Shown here piece by piece: positions 34,501-46,084 of a stretch of DNA of 64,000 nucleotides. The position numbers and the translations under genes are program-made. The stretch is from Panagrolaimus kolymaensis (lineage: Eukaryota > Nematoda > Chromadorea > Rhabditida > Panagrolaimidae), in the NCBI GenBank assembly GCA_028622995.1, contig JAJQJQ010000010.1, forward strand, positions 2,108,001-2,172,000, written 5' to 3'. Every line of letters begins with the position of its first letter. Positions within the stretch are counted from its first letter, which is position 1. Below the pieces are notes generated by a model. That model had not been told where the DNA came from. It worked only from the letters and a program-made list of their open reading frames with translations, and did no database searches.

Positions 34501-35952
34501 TGACAAAACTTCATTCAACCGAAAGGAGCAAAACTGAAACAAAAAGCCGCCGATGCAAGAAAAAAAAATCAATTTTAGCCATTATGGTTATGGGTATATT
34601 CAGTTAATTAGTAAGAGTGCAGATGTATAAAAAAAGAGGCAATAAAAAAAGCCACTAAAAAGTTGTTTATCCTTTATGACCCTCTCATTTTTAAAAGCCT
34701 CGTGGAAAGAAAAAAAGTAGTTTGCAAAGAAAAATGGTATAATGCATTTTTTCTGAGTATAAGCAAATTAAAAAAAATTCCTAGAAGCTGCTGGCAGCAG
34801 TAGCTTTTTCTTAAAATGTCCAACATTAAAGTTTAAACTAAAACGCGGCAGGTTTTTTTGAAAAAGCAAAAAAGTTAAAACTCGAAATAATAAAAATAAT
34901 AATGAGTTTGTTTAGACACGTACCTGTCATATTCAAATCGGTCAACATAAAGTTTAGCTTTTTCAATCTTTTTAATATCACCAAGAGTAACATTAACAGT
35001 GCCAAGCTTTTTCTTAACTTCTTCAACATTATCGGATACAGTTGTCAACGCAGCGTCTACTTCTTCGAGTAACTGAAATTTGAGCAATCAAAATTTTTCA
35101 AAGAAATAAAAAATTTATTACAGTTTTGTTGTAATTTGGCGTTTCTCGAGTCTTTTTATCGATGAGTTTAACTAAATCATCAACATGATTCGTGGCATTT
35201 TCTTGAGTTTGTTTAATAATATTAATTTGTGCTCCAGCTAATTTTAAATTTCGATAAACATCATCGAGTCCATTAACACTTTTTGAAACACTTCGATTAA
35301 TTCGTTCGTTACCGTAAAGGCAGCCACCAAGAAGTGCACTAAATTTGTTGTTGTTATTTTCAGTCTTTCGTTATTTTAAAGAGTCCTTGTAAAAAAACAT
35401 ACAAGCAAATAACACTGATTATAAAAAGGCCAATCGTAAAATTTCGAATTCGTCTTCGACTTCGTTGATTTGTATCTTTTCGTAAGCAACATTGACAAAC
35501 CCATGTAATTGTTATTATTAAAAGTAATAATAAACCAAAAAGAAGGCAAAGTACAGCAAAAATTGCTATGGCCTGAAAAATAAAAGAAAATAATTGCTAT
35601 TGTTTTTAAGATTGTTTGTTTGAAAAAAAAACCAAAAAAAGAAATGCAAAGGATTGGATTTCATGTTTACTGCTTGCTTTTTTTGGGGAGATTTATTTAA
35701 AAGCTGCGTTTCCCCAAATAAAGTCAAAATCACTTGGCTTTTCTTTAGCTTCTTTTAAGAAAAAGCCAAATCTCAAGTTACAATATTGCGAGAAAGCAAG
35801 CAGTAAGATTTGACTATAAAATAATAAAAGTAAAAACAAACCTGAGCATATTCGCTATCAAGCTCAAAATTGAAAATATTGCTAACGTTTCGAAAACGAA
35901 AATTCAAATGAGGAATCCTATGTATGAGGTTTATAACATCATCGGTAAACAT
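31508..35952 (-). CDS. ttyh-1: Tweety-family membrane protein (TTYH)
   Basis: Tweety homologues are five-pass plasma-membrane proteins described as anion-channel related. Nine exons in phase on the minus strand: 35952-35842, 35572-35403, 35338-35122, 35072-34924, 33303-32773, 32717-32634, 32549-32427, 31998-31834, 31592-31508 (544 aa). Family marks: the N-terminal HRIPHLNFRF (compare the vertebrate 'LHRLPHLNL' segment), TM1-TM2 around CQCCLRKD, LGGCLYGNERINRSVSK after TM2, a long helical extracellular segment, RWTFYVVLPSIIIAVLF (TM3), then DLCATHDEFL and the second Cys-bearing extracellular region, and TM5 GSFVMLLSTLLLGFF. The cytoplasmic tail has PSDYIEVGDDDPFY and a Ser/Thr/Asn-rich end. 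The donor of exon 8 (GTTCAT) is weak; without that splice the protein would stop two codons later (RFI). A 1.6-kb intron separates exons 4 and 5. Confidence 0.9.
35665..35805. repeat. Nested inverted repeat inside the first tweety intron
   Basis: TTACTGCTTGCTTT near 35667 is repeated in reverse complement as AAAGCAAGCAGTAA near 35793. Inside it, GGCTTTTC (from 35737) pairs with GAAAAAGCC (to 35768), and ACTTGG pairs with a nearby CAAGT. The roughly 140-bp segment could fold into a long imperfect stem, as small foldback or MITE-like elements do. No clear target duplication was found. Confidence 0.45.
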
Positions 35953-38900
35953 AGTGATTGATTACCTGAAAAAATCAAAAATAGATAGTCAATGAAATTT
36001 TTTTACAAAATGGAAAATCGTACAAAATTTTAATCAACAAAAAATAAGAAACACGGACCAATCAAAAATAAAAAAGACTGACGAACAAAAAAAAATATAA
36101 AAATACAGCAACAGCAGCTCTGAAACCCCGAGATCGATCGCGCTGGCTTTCTTTATTATTTTTTTTCGTCAAAAAATTTTCTAAACAAAGTTCGCAGCTG
36201 GAAATCGTTAAAAGCAACAGAAAAAAAACTCCTTCATTTTGGCGGCAACGAAGAAGCAAAAGCAACAACAATGGGCACAGAAGGTCTAAGATTTCTAATT
36301 CTAACTAAGATGGAAGAATAAAAAAAACGAAGAAGACAGACGTGTTTTAAATTTGCATGCTTCAATGAAGCAAAACCTTTTTTTTTCGTTCTTGAAATGA
36401 AATGAAAGCTGATAAGGGAAGGCTTATTTTAAAGTGTTTTTGTTGATTCAAAATGAATTGGGCCGGCCAACACACATGGAAATAAATAGGAAAATAAATG
36501 GATGATAGACATTTTTTCTTGCTTGCGCTTGTATTGATTGGAAAGAAAAAATAAAATGGTCAAATTTGAGTGTGATGAATAATAGAAAAAAACGAAGAGT
36601 GTAAGTGTGTATGTGATGCATATGCATGCAATCAAGATGAATTGCATTGCCAATGTCGAAGAGGGGTAAGAATAAAAAAGTGCCGTAAAAAGGCAAGCAA
36701 AAAATAAATAAATGTGAACGAGGGTTCTTTTTATTGTCACTAATCAATACATTATGTTGTTTGTTCTTCCCAACAAAACAAACCCATTTGGTTGTTGTCG
36801 ATTGAGAATGGGTGGAAAAAACGTAGCATTTGGAAAAATGCCCATTTGATTTGAAAAACACAATGGAAAAATGGGTGTTTGTTGTTCTCGATTTAATGCT
36901 GATAAAATTACAAGGGTTGAAAAATGTGTCTAATGCGACAATGAGATTGAGGATGAAAAAGAATTAAAAAAGAGATAAACTATTAAAAGCAAAATTTAAT
37001 GGTTGGTAGCAGCTTTAAAAAGCTAGGCTCAATTTAAAAAATCGGGCGATTGGAATGCGACCGACCGCCGAGTGCACCAAAAAGTGGTTTTTTGCGATAG
37101 CAGAAGCTAACAAAAAAACATGAAAAAAAAGCGCAAGCTGAAATAAAATTTAAAAAAAAGAAGCAATGACCGGACTTTGTTATTCCTTTATGTTCAAAAA
37201 AATGAGAAAAAAAAGATTCTTTACAGGTAGCACAAAAAAATTTTTAAAACTATTCTTCAAAAAAAATATCGCATATGTCGACGAAATTATTAAAAAGATG
37301 AAATTATGGAGGAGTCACACACCACGCGAAATGGACAACGAGGATAATGAACCAACTTTAATACATGAAAAGGCTCCTATTTTTTAAAAATAAGTTACAA
37401 TTAAATTAAAACGCATTATTCATATCCATAACAAAAGAAAAAAAATAGTGAGAAATGGTTTAATCGCATTTTGAAAAATGGAATTAAATATATCCTTCAT
37501 CCTTTCCTTTTTCCGAAGTGTCATCAAAACAAATTAATCCGCAGAGCGTGAAAGGCAGACACATATTCGAAACAATTACCTTCTTTGTCATTCAAGACTT
37601 GGAAGATAAATGGTTTTATTACGATATCGAAAGAAGAATAAAAGAAACTTGGCGCCAAATGATTGCTTTGATTTTTAGAAAAAAAGTTTTTTAATACAAA
37701 AAATCAAATGAACCATCTTTTTTTTTTATCCAAATAAGTACCATCGAGGACTATCTCTTCACTTCAAGCGAAGATGCAGAAAAGTCATCCGCTTATGTAT
37801 GTTCAAGCAAGCCCGGGAGTCAAAAAAAATATAACGAATATCTTCGGTGCAATAAAAGGCAACAACAAAACGAAAGGCTACTACATAGTTTAAAAAAAGA
37901 GGAGGAGCACCCCAAAAAAATTGTGCGCGCTCGTTCTCCTCTTTTTAATATATTTTTTTTCTTTCCTTTCTTCCTCTTTTATGCCAAGCACAAGCTCCTA
38001 CATATATCGCGCTTCTTTCACTCACTATGGTGAGGTTATTCTTTTTTTTGTGCTGCTTATGTATGTAAGGAACGACCATCGGGAGAAAAAAAGAAGAACC
38101 TTTAACTATGTTATATGCGCAGTTGGTTGCGCGCTGCCCTGCCGTTCGTGTTGGCCTAGCGCTAGCTTCTTTTCTTCGATAACAAAAAAATAACAAAATG
38201 CTGCTGCTGCTCACAATGGGTGGATAACCAGCCAACTAACCTACACAGAAGAAGGTTGGTTGGTTTGTCGGTTTGACACTTTCTTTTTAATGCTTTAAAG
38301 AGATTCAGTAAAAAGTTGCGCAGTTGTTTTAACGAATAAACGAACGAACAGTGATGGCCACTGAAACAAAAAACTTGCGCAAGCGCGTTTCCATGAAAAA
38401 AGGAATGGAAGGGAAAAAGAAAAAAGTTATAAAAATTTTATAGCATATAAAAAAATAATGTTTTTTATTATTACACTTTTGGGAAGAGAAAAGGGATGAG
38501 ATAAAGACCACCCATAGCGACAGATGAATTTGTGTTAGGTGGTGATGGCGCCAGGATGTATATGGCAAACAAAAAAAAAAAGAGCTCATTTACTATTTGT
38601 GTGCTTTGTCAGCCACTTGCGTGCTACTTGATCGACTCAACTCAACTTTCCACTTGCAGCAAAAATAAACCTGCCTGAAACCGATTTATGTTTTTAAAAA
38701 AAGAAAGTCGGAGTCAATTTTGGAAGTGGAAAAGGAAAAAAGGAATTTGTCTTTTCTCTTTTCTTTTTTTGGTTTTGTTTTAGATAGCTTAAAAATATTT
38801 CTTAAAACAAATGCAAAATGTTTATTATTATTTTTTCTCAAACATAAAACCATCGGTCAGCTGGCGGTTGGTGGTGTTCCAAAAATGGGTGTCGACAACA

Positions 38901-39461
38901 TTTGCGTGTCTTTGCAAAAAAGCATAAACGTCAATCAAATGGAGTAAATATTATTTTTTTGACTGACTTTAAAAATAAATGACTGAGAATGAATTATTTT
39001 TTGTTTTCAAAAAATGGCAGTGGCGGCGATTTTTAAAAGCAAAGTCTTCTTTTTTTGACTTGACTGACCATTCTATTTTCTCTATTTTCATGCATAAAAT
39101 GATGATAGAGAAGAACCAATCCCCATTATGTGAAAAATACTTCCTGAATAAAGAGAAAGAAAGAGGAGTCACATTCTATTCAAGCAGAAACAAAGCGCCA
39201 AAAAAGAAGAAGAAAAATAAGAGGAAAAAGTCAAAAAACTGGTATGGCTTGAGGGAAGAAAAACATCATCATAAATTTTCCAAAAAAAAATGCCACCAAA
39301 GGTTACAATTTAATTTTTTTATTGAAGACATGTTTGTGACAGCTAAAAACCACACCTGAATTTAACTGAACTGTAAAATAGTAAAAATAAATATAAAACT
39401 AATAAAAGTGAAAGTGATTCATTTTATTCATTCGTGAGTGATTGAAAACAAACGAACATCA
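35953..39461. other. Long divergent intergenic region, no gene firmly supported
   Basis: About 3.5 kb upstream of both the tweety-like gene (minus) and a small secreted gene (plus). It is full of A and T runs. An imperfect hairpin (CCAACTAACCT...AGGTTGGTTGG) lies at 38232-38261. One short open frame (37166-37387) is listed separately at low confidence. Confidence 0.5.
37166..37387 (+). CDS. Doubtful small open frame
   Basis: A 73-codon frame whose last third (REMDNEDNEPTLIHEKAP) looks more protein-like than its Lys/Phe-rich start. It has no signal peptide, no recognisable motif and no clear splice partners. It could be a real small gene, a terminal exon of an unseen gene, or chance. Low confidence. 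Confidence 0.15.
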   Translation: MTGLCYSFMFKKMRKKRFFTGSTKKFLKLFFKKNIAYVDEIIKKMKLWRSHTPREMDNEDNEPTLIHEKAPIF

Positions 39462-39974
39462 ATGGCTGCCGGAACCAACATGACTCTTCTATTTTTTATT
39501 TTTTTGGTTATTCATTGTTTAAGGATAGAACGAAGTAATGGTTTAGAAATTATCGATGGAGATAATTTGGAATCATCAAATGATAAGAATTCAACTCAAG
39601 AAATTAGTGTTGAAAACAATGATTTTAAAGCTCATGGAAATTTTAGCGATTCAAATGCAGCATTTCCTACGCCATCTTCAGCCCTCCCAGAAATGGTCAA
39701 AAAAGCAAAGGTATGATTCACATTTTTTTGATGATAAAATGTTTACAATCTAAAAGTTTAGGAGTTCGCTCGTCATTATTTAAGTTCCCATGATTTAAAA
39801 CTTTTACGAGCTCTAGTACAAAAAAATCGTGAAAGTGGAATGGAAACAAATGAAATTCGACGCATTGTCGTTAATTTTCTTAACAATGTTTTAAATTCAA
39901 CAGCCAAAATTGAAATCAATAAACAACGCGAACAATTACAAAAAGATTTTGGTAATGAAGCTATTCTTCATTGA
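39462..39974 (+). CDS. Small secreted helical protein, unknown
   Basis: Two exons in phase: 39462-39710 and 39762-39974 (153 aa). The first ATG opens a signal peptide (MTLLFFIFLVIHCLR within it); a second Met six codons on would also serve. The mature N-terminus is acidic and Asn/Ser-rich with several N-glycosylation sequons (NST, NFS). The second exon encodes an alpha-helical stretch (EFARHYLSSHDLKLLRALVQ ... IRRIVVNFLNNVLN ... INKQREQLQKDF) without cysteines. This resembles small helical nematode secreted proteins in general character, but I do not recognise a family. GGTAATG near the end could be a donor to a further exon; the plain frame ends at TGA. Confidence 0.65.
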
Positions 39975-40272
39975 CTATGTGAATCAACGTTTGCTGCTTT
40001 TTTACAAAAATAAAAACTGCTTTAATAAAATACATGAAATTTATTTATGCTCTCTGATATGCTTTAAAATACAAAAAAGAAATAAAAATAAAAATTAATG
40101 AAAAATATTTTTACAACTTTAAATATACATATTTAATTTAACCGGGGAAACCGTAACACTATCACAACCATATTCAAAATTCATTATGATCATAGAAAGG
40201 CAAAGCTTAAAGGCAAGGAAAAAAGTTGGCAGTCGTACATTTCAAGAAATAAATAGAAAAAAAAGTTTTTAA
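39975..40272. other. Convergent spacer
   Basis: About 300 bp between the 3' ends of the small secreted gene (+) and the MFSD10-like gene (-). Nothing else seen. Confidence 0.5.
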
Positions 40273-42205
40273 TTATTGTTCTTTAGCTGCTGCTATTTTT
40301 GCTGTCGCTGCTGTTATTGTGTAAGGAGGTCTAGTATATTGAACTTTTCGCAACATCACCAATGGGATTGCAAATAAGATAGCTCCCAAAGCATAACAAT
40401 ACTTGGGACCAAGTAACCAAAAGGCTAAAAAAAAGAAAACAATAAATAAGTTTAAGAGATACAATTAGTTTCTTTTCCCCTTATTTCTTTGACATCCGAA
40501 AGAGCCCTATAACTCGGCGAGATTGTCTCCGAGAAAGCTATTGAAAACCAAATGCTACTTTTTCAAGAAAGAATGAAAAGAAGCAGCATTATGCAAATTA
40601 GTTATTTTGACAATAAAAAAAGAGGAAAAACTTATTTTTATAAAACTTACTCAGAGAACCAAAAATAGGGCCCATTGCACGCGATAAAGCTCCAAGACTT
40701 CGAAAAACACCCATTGTAACGCCTTTTTCTGATTCGGGAGAAAGCTGTGAGACCAATGTTGTCAAGCATGGAACCACAATTGCTGAGGCTAAAAAAAATA
40801 TTGTAACTAAACCACTACCAAAAATAAATTTGTACCTATGGAATACAAACACAACCCAAAATAAAAAAGCAACTGAGTTTCTGCGATGCTAATTAAAATA
40901 TAAGCTGGAACAATGGTCACTAATCCAAGAAAAGCAAATCGATGATGTTTATCAACCCCTATTCTTCGAACATATCCACCTTGAATAATAATCATTAAAA
41001 TTCCAACAAAAAAATACATTTTTCCTTGTTGCATTCCATCATAATGAAATAAAATATGCGTGTGAAAACTTAAAGTGAATTCCAATGCTGAATACAAAAA
41101 TAAATAAATAAAATATATGGCTCCATAAGCTCGCATTTGGTTTAATGACGTTTGTTTGAGTATTTTTTGAACGGGTGAAAAATTGAATAAAGATTTGGGG
41201 GAAATGTAATTATAAGCTGAGAGAAGTACATTTTCATTTTTAGATTTGTTGTTGTTTTCTGTTTTCTATAAAATTTATTTTTTTTATTTTTATAACTTTT
41301 TTTTGTTGCTTACATTTTGCTTCAATGTTTCTGGTAATAATAAAATTACCATAATTATTTCTATTATTGTAAGGGCCATAGCAAAATATGGTGGAGTCAT
41401 GAATGAATTTGTATTTCCAAGTTTAGATGTTGCAGAAAAATATGCGCCTATCATAGGACCTAAGATGAAAGCTACAGAAAATGCGACACCAACGAAAGCC
41501 TAAAAAATCATTTTTGTTTTTAACAATTTTTTTTATTAAAAACAAACAAATAAAAAAAGTTGTTATTTGTTTGTTTACACTTACCATGCCGCGGCCACGC
41601 TGAGCTGTTGAGCACAAATCTGATACAATCGCAGTTGAAATTGATACGCTAACTTTTGACAATCCTCCAACAATACGAGATAAGACAAAAATAGGGAATG
41701 TAGTTGCTATGGACCAAATCTTAAAAATAAAATAAAAAATAAATTTTAGATGGAAAGGGCGAAATTAAAATTAAAACTCACGTAGTATGAAACTAATGAA
41801 CCTATAATGGAAGCAAGTAATATCGGTTTACGTCCATAAACATCCGATAAAGCTCCAAGAAGAGGCGATGATAAATATTGTAAAAAACTAAATAACGATC
41901 CAAGAACTCCACCAAGGAAAACATTGTTATATCGATCTAAATTAGGAACACCCAGAGCTTGTTCAACTTTTCTTACAGCTGTTTCGAAAGTTGAAAAAAG
42001 TTCATCCTAAAGTAAATTGGTTTGACGATCTTCCAATTAGATCTCGAAAGAAACAACTTACTCGTGGAACAGCTTTAGCATAACCATCTAATATTGTTGG
42101 AAATAATGGTAGAATACAAGTAAAGGAAAGTAAATCGATAATTAAAATTAAAATAAGTACATATAAATTTCGATTTGCAGATTTTTCAGCAGAAACATTT
42201 TGCAT
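40273..42205 (-). CDS. MFSD10-like major facilitator (tetracycline-transporter-like)
   Basis: Twelve-span major facilitator related to vertebrate MFSD10/TETRAN, an organic-anion exporter. Seven exons in phase on the minus strand: 42205-42062, 42006-41782, 41719-41585, 41499-41314, 41265-40836, 40788-40651, 40424-40273 (469 aa; MFSD10 is about 455). Distinctive matches are DLLSFTCILPLFPTIL in TM1, the loop LGVPNLDRYNNVFLGGVLGSLFSFLQYL, SSPLLGALSDVYGRKP (MFS motif A), SRIVGGLSKVSVSISTAIVSDL, FVGVAFSVAFILGPMIGA, and near the end ASAIVVPCLTTLVSQ with GVFRSLGALSRAMGPIFGS. A short basic/Ala-rich tail ends the protein. The start at 42205 is the Met closest to the conserved N-terminus; the frame stays open upstream to 42295 but reads as AT-rich leader. 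Confidence 0.9.
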
Positions 42206-45200
42206 TATTATTGATAGCAATGTTTTAAAAAAATAAAAAGTGTGAATCAATTGAAACGTGAATATGAACACTTTTTTAAAAGTTGTCAGTTGCAATGAAC
42301 TTTAGATAATAAAATAAAAATTCGGTGCTTACATTCAAAAAAAGAAAATGATGAAGGATTTTTTTTTTTCTTCCAGAAGATATCTATGAACTAGTTGAAC
42401 ACCGCCAAAAAAATAAAAATATAAGGAAGAAGAAGATGAAAGTTTTTGGTGACACAAGTCGTCTGTCTCTATCCGATGATCAAAAAAAATATCGCAGCAT
42501 TAGAAAGAAGTTGTTGTGAGTGCGCGATCGCCACACATGCATTGCGACCGACGACATCAATGAAAAATATGCATGAAAAGAAAACTTTTTTTATTTTATT
42601 TGAAGCAGCAAATACGACGTTGGTTAATGCGTTCCTGGGCGAACCTTTCCTTTTCTAATGTTTTAACATGGAACAAAAATTCGCGCTACTTTCTTTACAT
42701 TGCATGCATACACACACATACATATATACGTATGCGAAGAAACTTTTTTTCGTTCTTGATTGACCGGTTGAGAATATGAGGAAGGAAATAAGAAGAAAAG
42801 TTCGCGCGAAAATAAAAATAAATGAGTGACCAAAGCAAAAAAAAAAATAAATGCAACAAAAACAACAACCAACAGCTGGTTATGAAGTTTAGAGACGCAA
42901 CAACCACAGAAATGCAACACGGCAGCTTTTTTTGCATGTTTACTTTGTTAATGAAGCAGCAAAGCAGCAACAAATAAAAAAAGAACATGAAGAAAAAAGA
43001 GGTGTTGTTGGTTGACCGCCAGCTAGAAGGTGTTATATTTATTTTTTGTTTGGTTGTTCGCTCTTTGGTCGATAAGTGTATTCTTATTTTTTTCCCACTC
43101 TCTTCTTTTCCTGCTTCTAAAGACAAAATAATCTACCCACTTTTTGGGTTAAAGTGTTGCTTCCTTTTTTTCAAGAACAGTGAGTCCTAATGAAAGTAAT
43201 CAATTCAATTTTTCCTTTGCCTCAAAATTCATAATTCATTCATTTTTGGTATTCGTCTTTTTAAAGAAAAATTGCTTCTGTTTGCAAAAAGAAAAAAATG
43301 ATGGTAGTCCAAAGGGATTTACACGGCTGCGCATCGATTCTTTAAGCTGAAAAACGTTCGCTCATGGAAGCCTATGGCATTTTTTGTATTGTTGTCCCAT
43401 AGGGTAGTTAGTTCACTACATATACTTTTTCAAAAGTGTTTTCTAAAAAGCAAAAATGCAAGAAAAAAATCTTGGACCATTTTTCTTTCTTTCTTCGTTT
43501 TTTTAGCGTTCTTCAGCAATAGTAAATATCAAAAAATGTTTTAGAGCCACCAACAAGCGCTACTTTTTTGAAGAAGACAAAAAGCTTTTTTTGTACATAT
43601 TTAAAAAAGGCAGGAAAGCTTTTTGGTTTTCTGTTATTTATTTTTAGCAAAGTTAAAGGTGATTTACGATGGACATCACTGATACACTTCAAATTAATCG
43701 AAACAACATTCATTCATTTTTTTCTTTTGATTTTAAACATTTGCACGCGTCACTCGAATCAAATAAATTTATTATTTCTGGTCGAGCTTTAACTGATTTG
43801 CCACTGCTTTGTTTAATTTTTTTTGTCCAACTCCAATGTTTGCTCTTAAAGATGATTTTTTTTCTTTTTTGGTCACTTTACACTTTTTTATTTCATTCCT
43901 CTTTTTAAAGCTATTATCTGTGAGGCAAACAATAAAAAAATTTCTTTTTCTCGTCCATCTATTTAATGCAATCTGGCCCTCCATATTTTTTTGTGAATGA
44001 ATAAAAGAATCACATTTTTCCATTCTTTAAAAATTGTTTATTTTTTATGTTTTTTTTCTTGAGATTTATTCCAATTAATAATTATCTTCTTTGAGATTCC
44101 AGGAGGAGGTCAGCGTTCGAATAAAAACTTTTTCCGCATTTAAAAATAGGAAGGAGTGCCTCCAACTGAGTGGGAAAGCGTCGTAGCCGCCGTTGTTGTC
44201 CTTGGCGCATCTTCTTTTTTTATTCCATAAAAGCACGCGTCTTTTTTCTTCTTTTTTTCGGAAGAAGAAGTGGCCGTTACTTAAAGAGTTTTAAAAGAAT
44301 AAGAAAAAGAAAAGCACCTTTTTCCTTTCCTTGGAACTGGAACATACGCTTTTTGCGCTTCCGTTTCATTGCAAAACACCATATTTTGTTTTGCACTCTC
44401 AAAATGTGATTTGTCGATCGGTAGTGGTGGTTGCGTTGTGTAAAGTGAGCAGAATCGACTAATGTGAGTGATTCATTCATCAAAGGTTCAATATTGCTTT
44501 ATTTGAAACAAATAATTAAAGTTAACATCTTATTTTTTGGCGCAAAATTTTCTTTTTAGCATTTTGTTTTGAATAATTAAGTTGTACCTTTCCTTTTCTT
44601 TAAATGACCACTATACACCCACAAACACGCCTATAAACGTGTACCCTTTTTGACTTTGTCTAATAAATAAATAAATAAAGGGTCAGCCGATATCTTCTTT
44701 ATTGTTGTATGTACAAAAATTTGTTTTTGTGTTTGGTGGAAGAAGTAGTGGTCAAAAGCGTTAAAACGAACCACCACCATTTTTGTCTCTTTTTTTTCTT
44801 TCTCATCGTTCGTGTCTTCTTCCTTTTTTTCTTGGTCTCCATACAAACAACAAATTTGCTTGCTTTTTTAATTTGATACGACTACTCTCCTTATTGGACG
44901 ACAAACGTGTATTTCTGCTTTCTTTTTCTTTCATTTTTTGATGTTTTACATTAGTTCTTTTTTAATTCTGCTTTGAGTAGTTTTATAATACAATTTGGAA
45001 AGAGAAATTATTTTTTGATGGACCTCGTTTTTTCCCAGGATTTCGTGTTTCATTCCATTTGTTAAAAGTCCATTTTGACTGATGGACTCATTCGAATCAA
45101 AACTTGTCCTAATTCCAAAACGCCATTTATTTATGACTCAATCAAAAAAATCTTCAATCGTTTTCTTTTTGACTAATAGGTTTTCTTGTATGCTTCTTTT

Positions 45201-46084
45201 TCAATCACCGCCACCTGAAAAAGCAAAGCTTCCAATGCTTACTTTTTTCGATTGGAAACATAACAACAATTGCCCCTTTTCCACCTTCCATTGCAATCAT
45301 TGCATTTGCTGGCCGATAAAAAAAGCTATCTTTTAAATGATCGCTTCTTTTTTGAAACCAAAAAATCAACTAAACACAAAAAAATATTTTTGTTACGCTA
45401 TTTTTTCAAATTTTTTTTTTCCTAGAAAACACTTTTTCTGCACTGTGTTTTTACAAGTTTTTCTATCTCCAGTTTTTGTTTGCGTTAATGCCTTGCGTTT
45501 TTGCCTACCTTTAAAAAAAGACCGGTGCCTTTCATATGCTAATTAGCCATAATTATTTATCCTTTACTCTTCAAAATCAGTGAAAACTTCGGTAGAAAAC
45601 GCAACTTTGATGAAAACTTCGATAGAAAACGCAACTTTGATGACTTTTTTTTTCTAGTCACTTAACCTAATGTTTCTTCTATTCCGGTCAATTGCCTCCT
45701 CTTTTGTTCGCAACTTATTTTTTCTATAAAATATTTTTTTCGAATGTTTGTCACTCTCTTATTTGATTAAGATTAACTTTGCGAGGTGTATAAAAACGCT
45801 TTGAAAAAAAAAACGATGAACAAACATACATAACATAATCGCGTGCTTTTCTCTTGCTTATCAGCTTCAAATCGTGAAAAAAAAACGAAAACTTTTTTCA
45901 TTTCGCTCTGAATCATTGATTTTAAAAAAATATTATTTATAGACTTTTTTAGCTATATTTCATCATCAGATCCAATTTCAAATTTTGTTGTTGATGAATC
46001 CTTTAAAGAAATTCTTACAAACTATCAATAAATCATTCAATTAATAAATATTTTTATTAACTAAAATGTGCTCAAAGAGACACA
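42206..46084. other. Longest gene-free region (about 3.9 kb)
   Basis: Divergent region between the MFSD10-like gene (-) and the ANKS1 gene (+). It is homopolymer-rich with small (TAAA)n (about 44660) and CA/TA (about 42710) simple repeats and one 30-bp tandem duplication (45581-45640). Reading frames here are Phe/Lys/Ser/Cys-rich chance frames on both strands. It probably holds the promoter and enhancers of the large ANKS1 gene. Confidence 0.5.
45581..45640. repeat. 30-bp tandem duplication (two copies)
   Basis: The unit TGAAAACTTCGGTAGAAAAC followed by GCAACTTTGA occurs at 45581-45610 and again at 45611-45640, with one difference (GGTAG to GATAG). It lies about 450 bp upstream of the ANKS1 start codon. 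Confidence 0.9.

Noticed and set aside
42695..43126. 143-codon minus-strand frame in the long gap
   Set aside because: Low-complexity Phe/Leu/Ser/Lys sequence from T-runs; no splice partners or motif.
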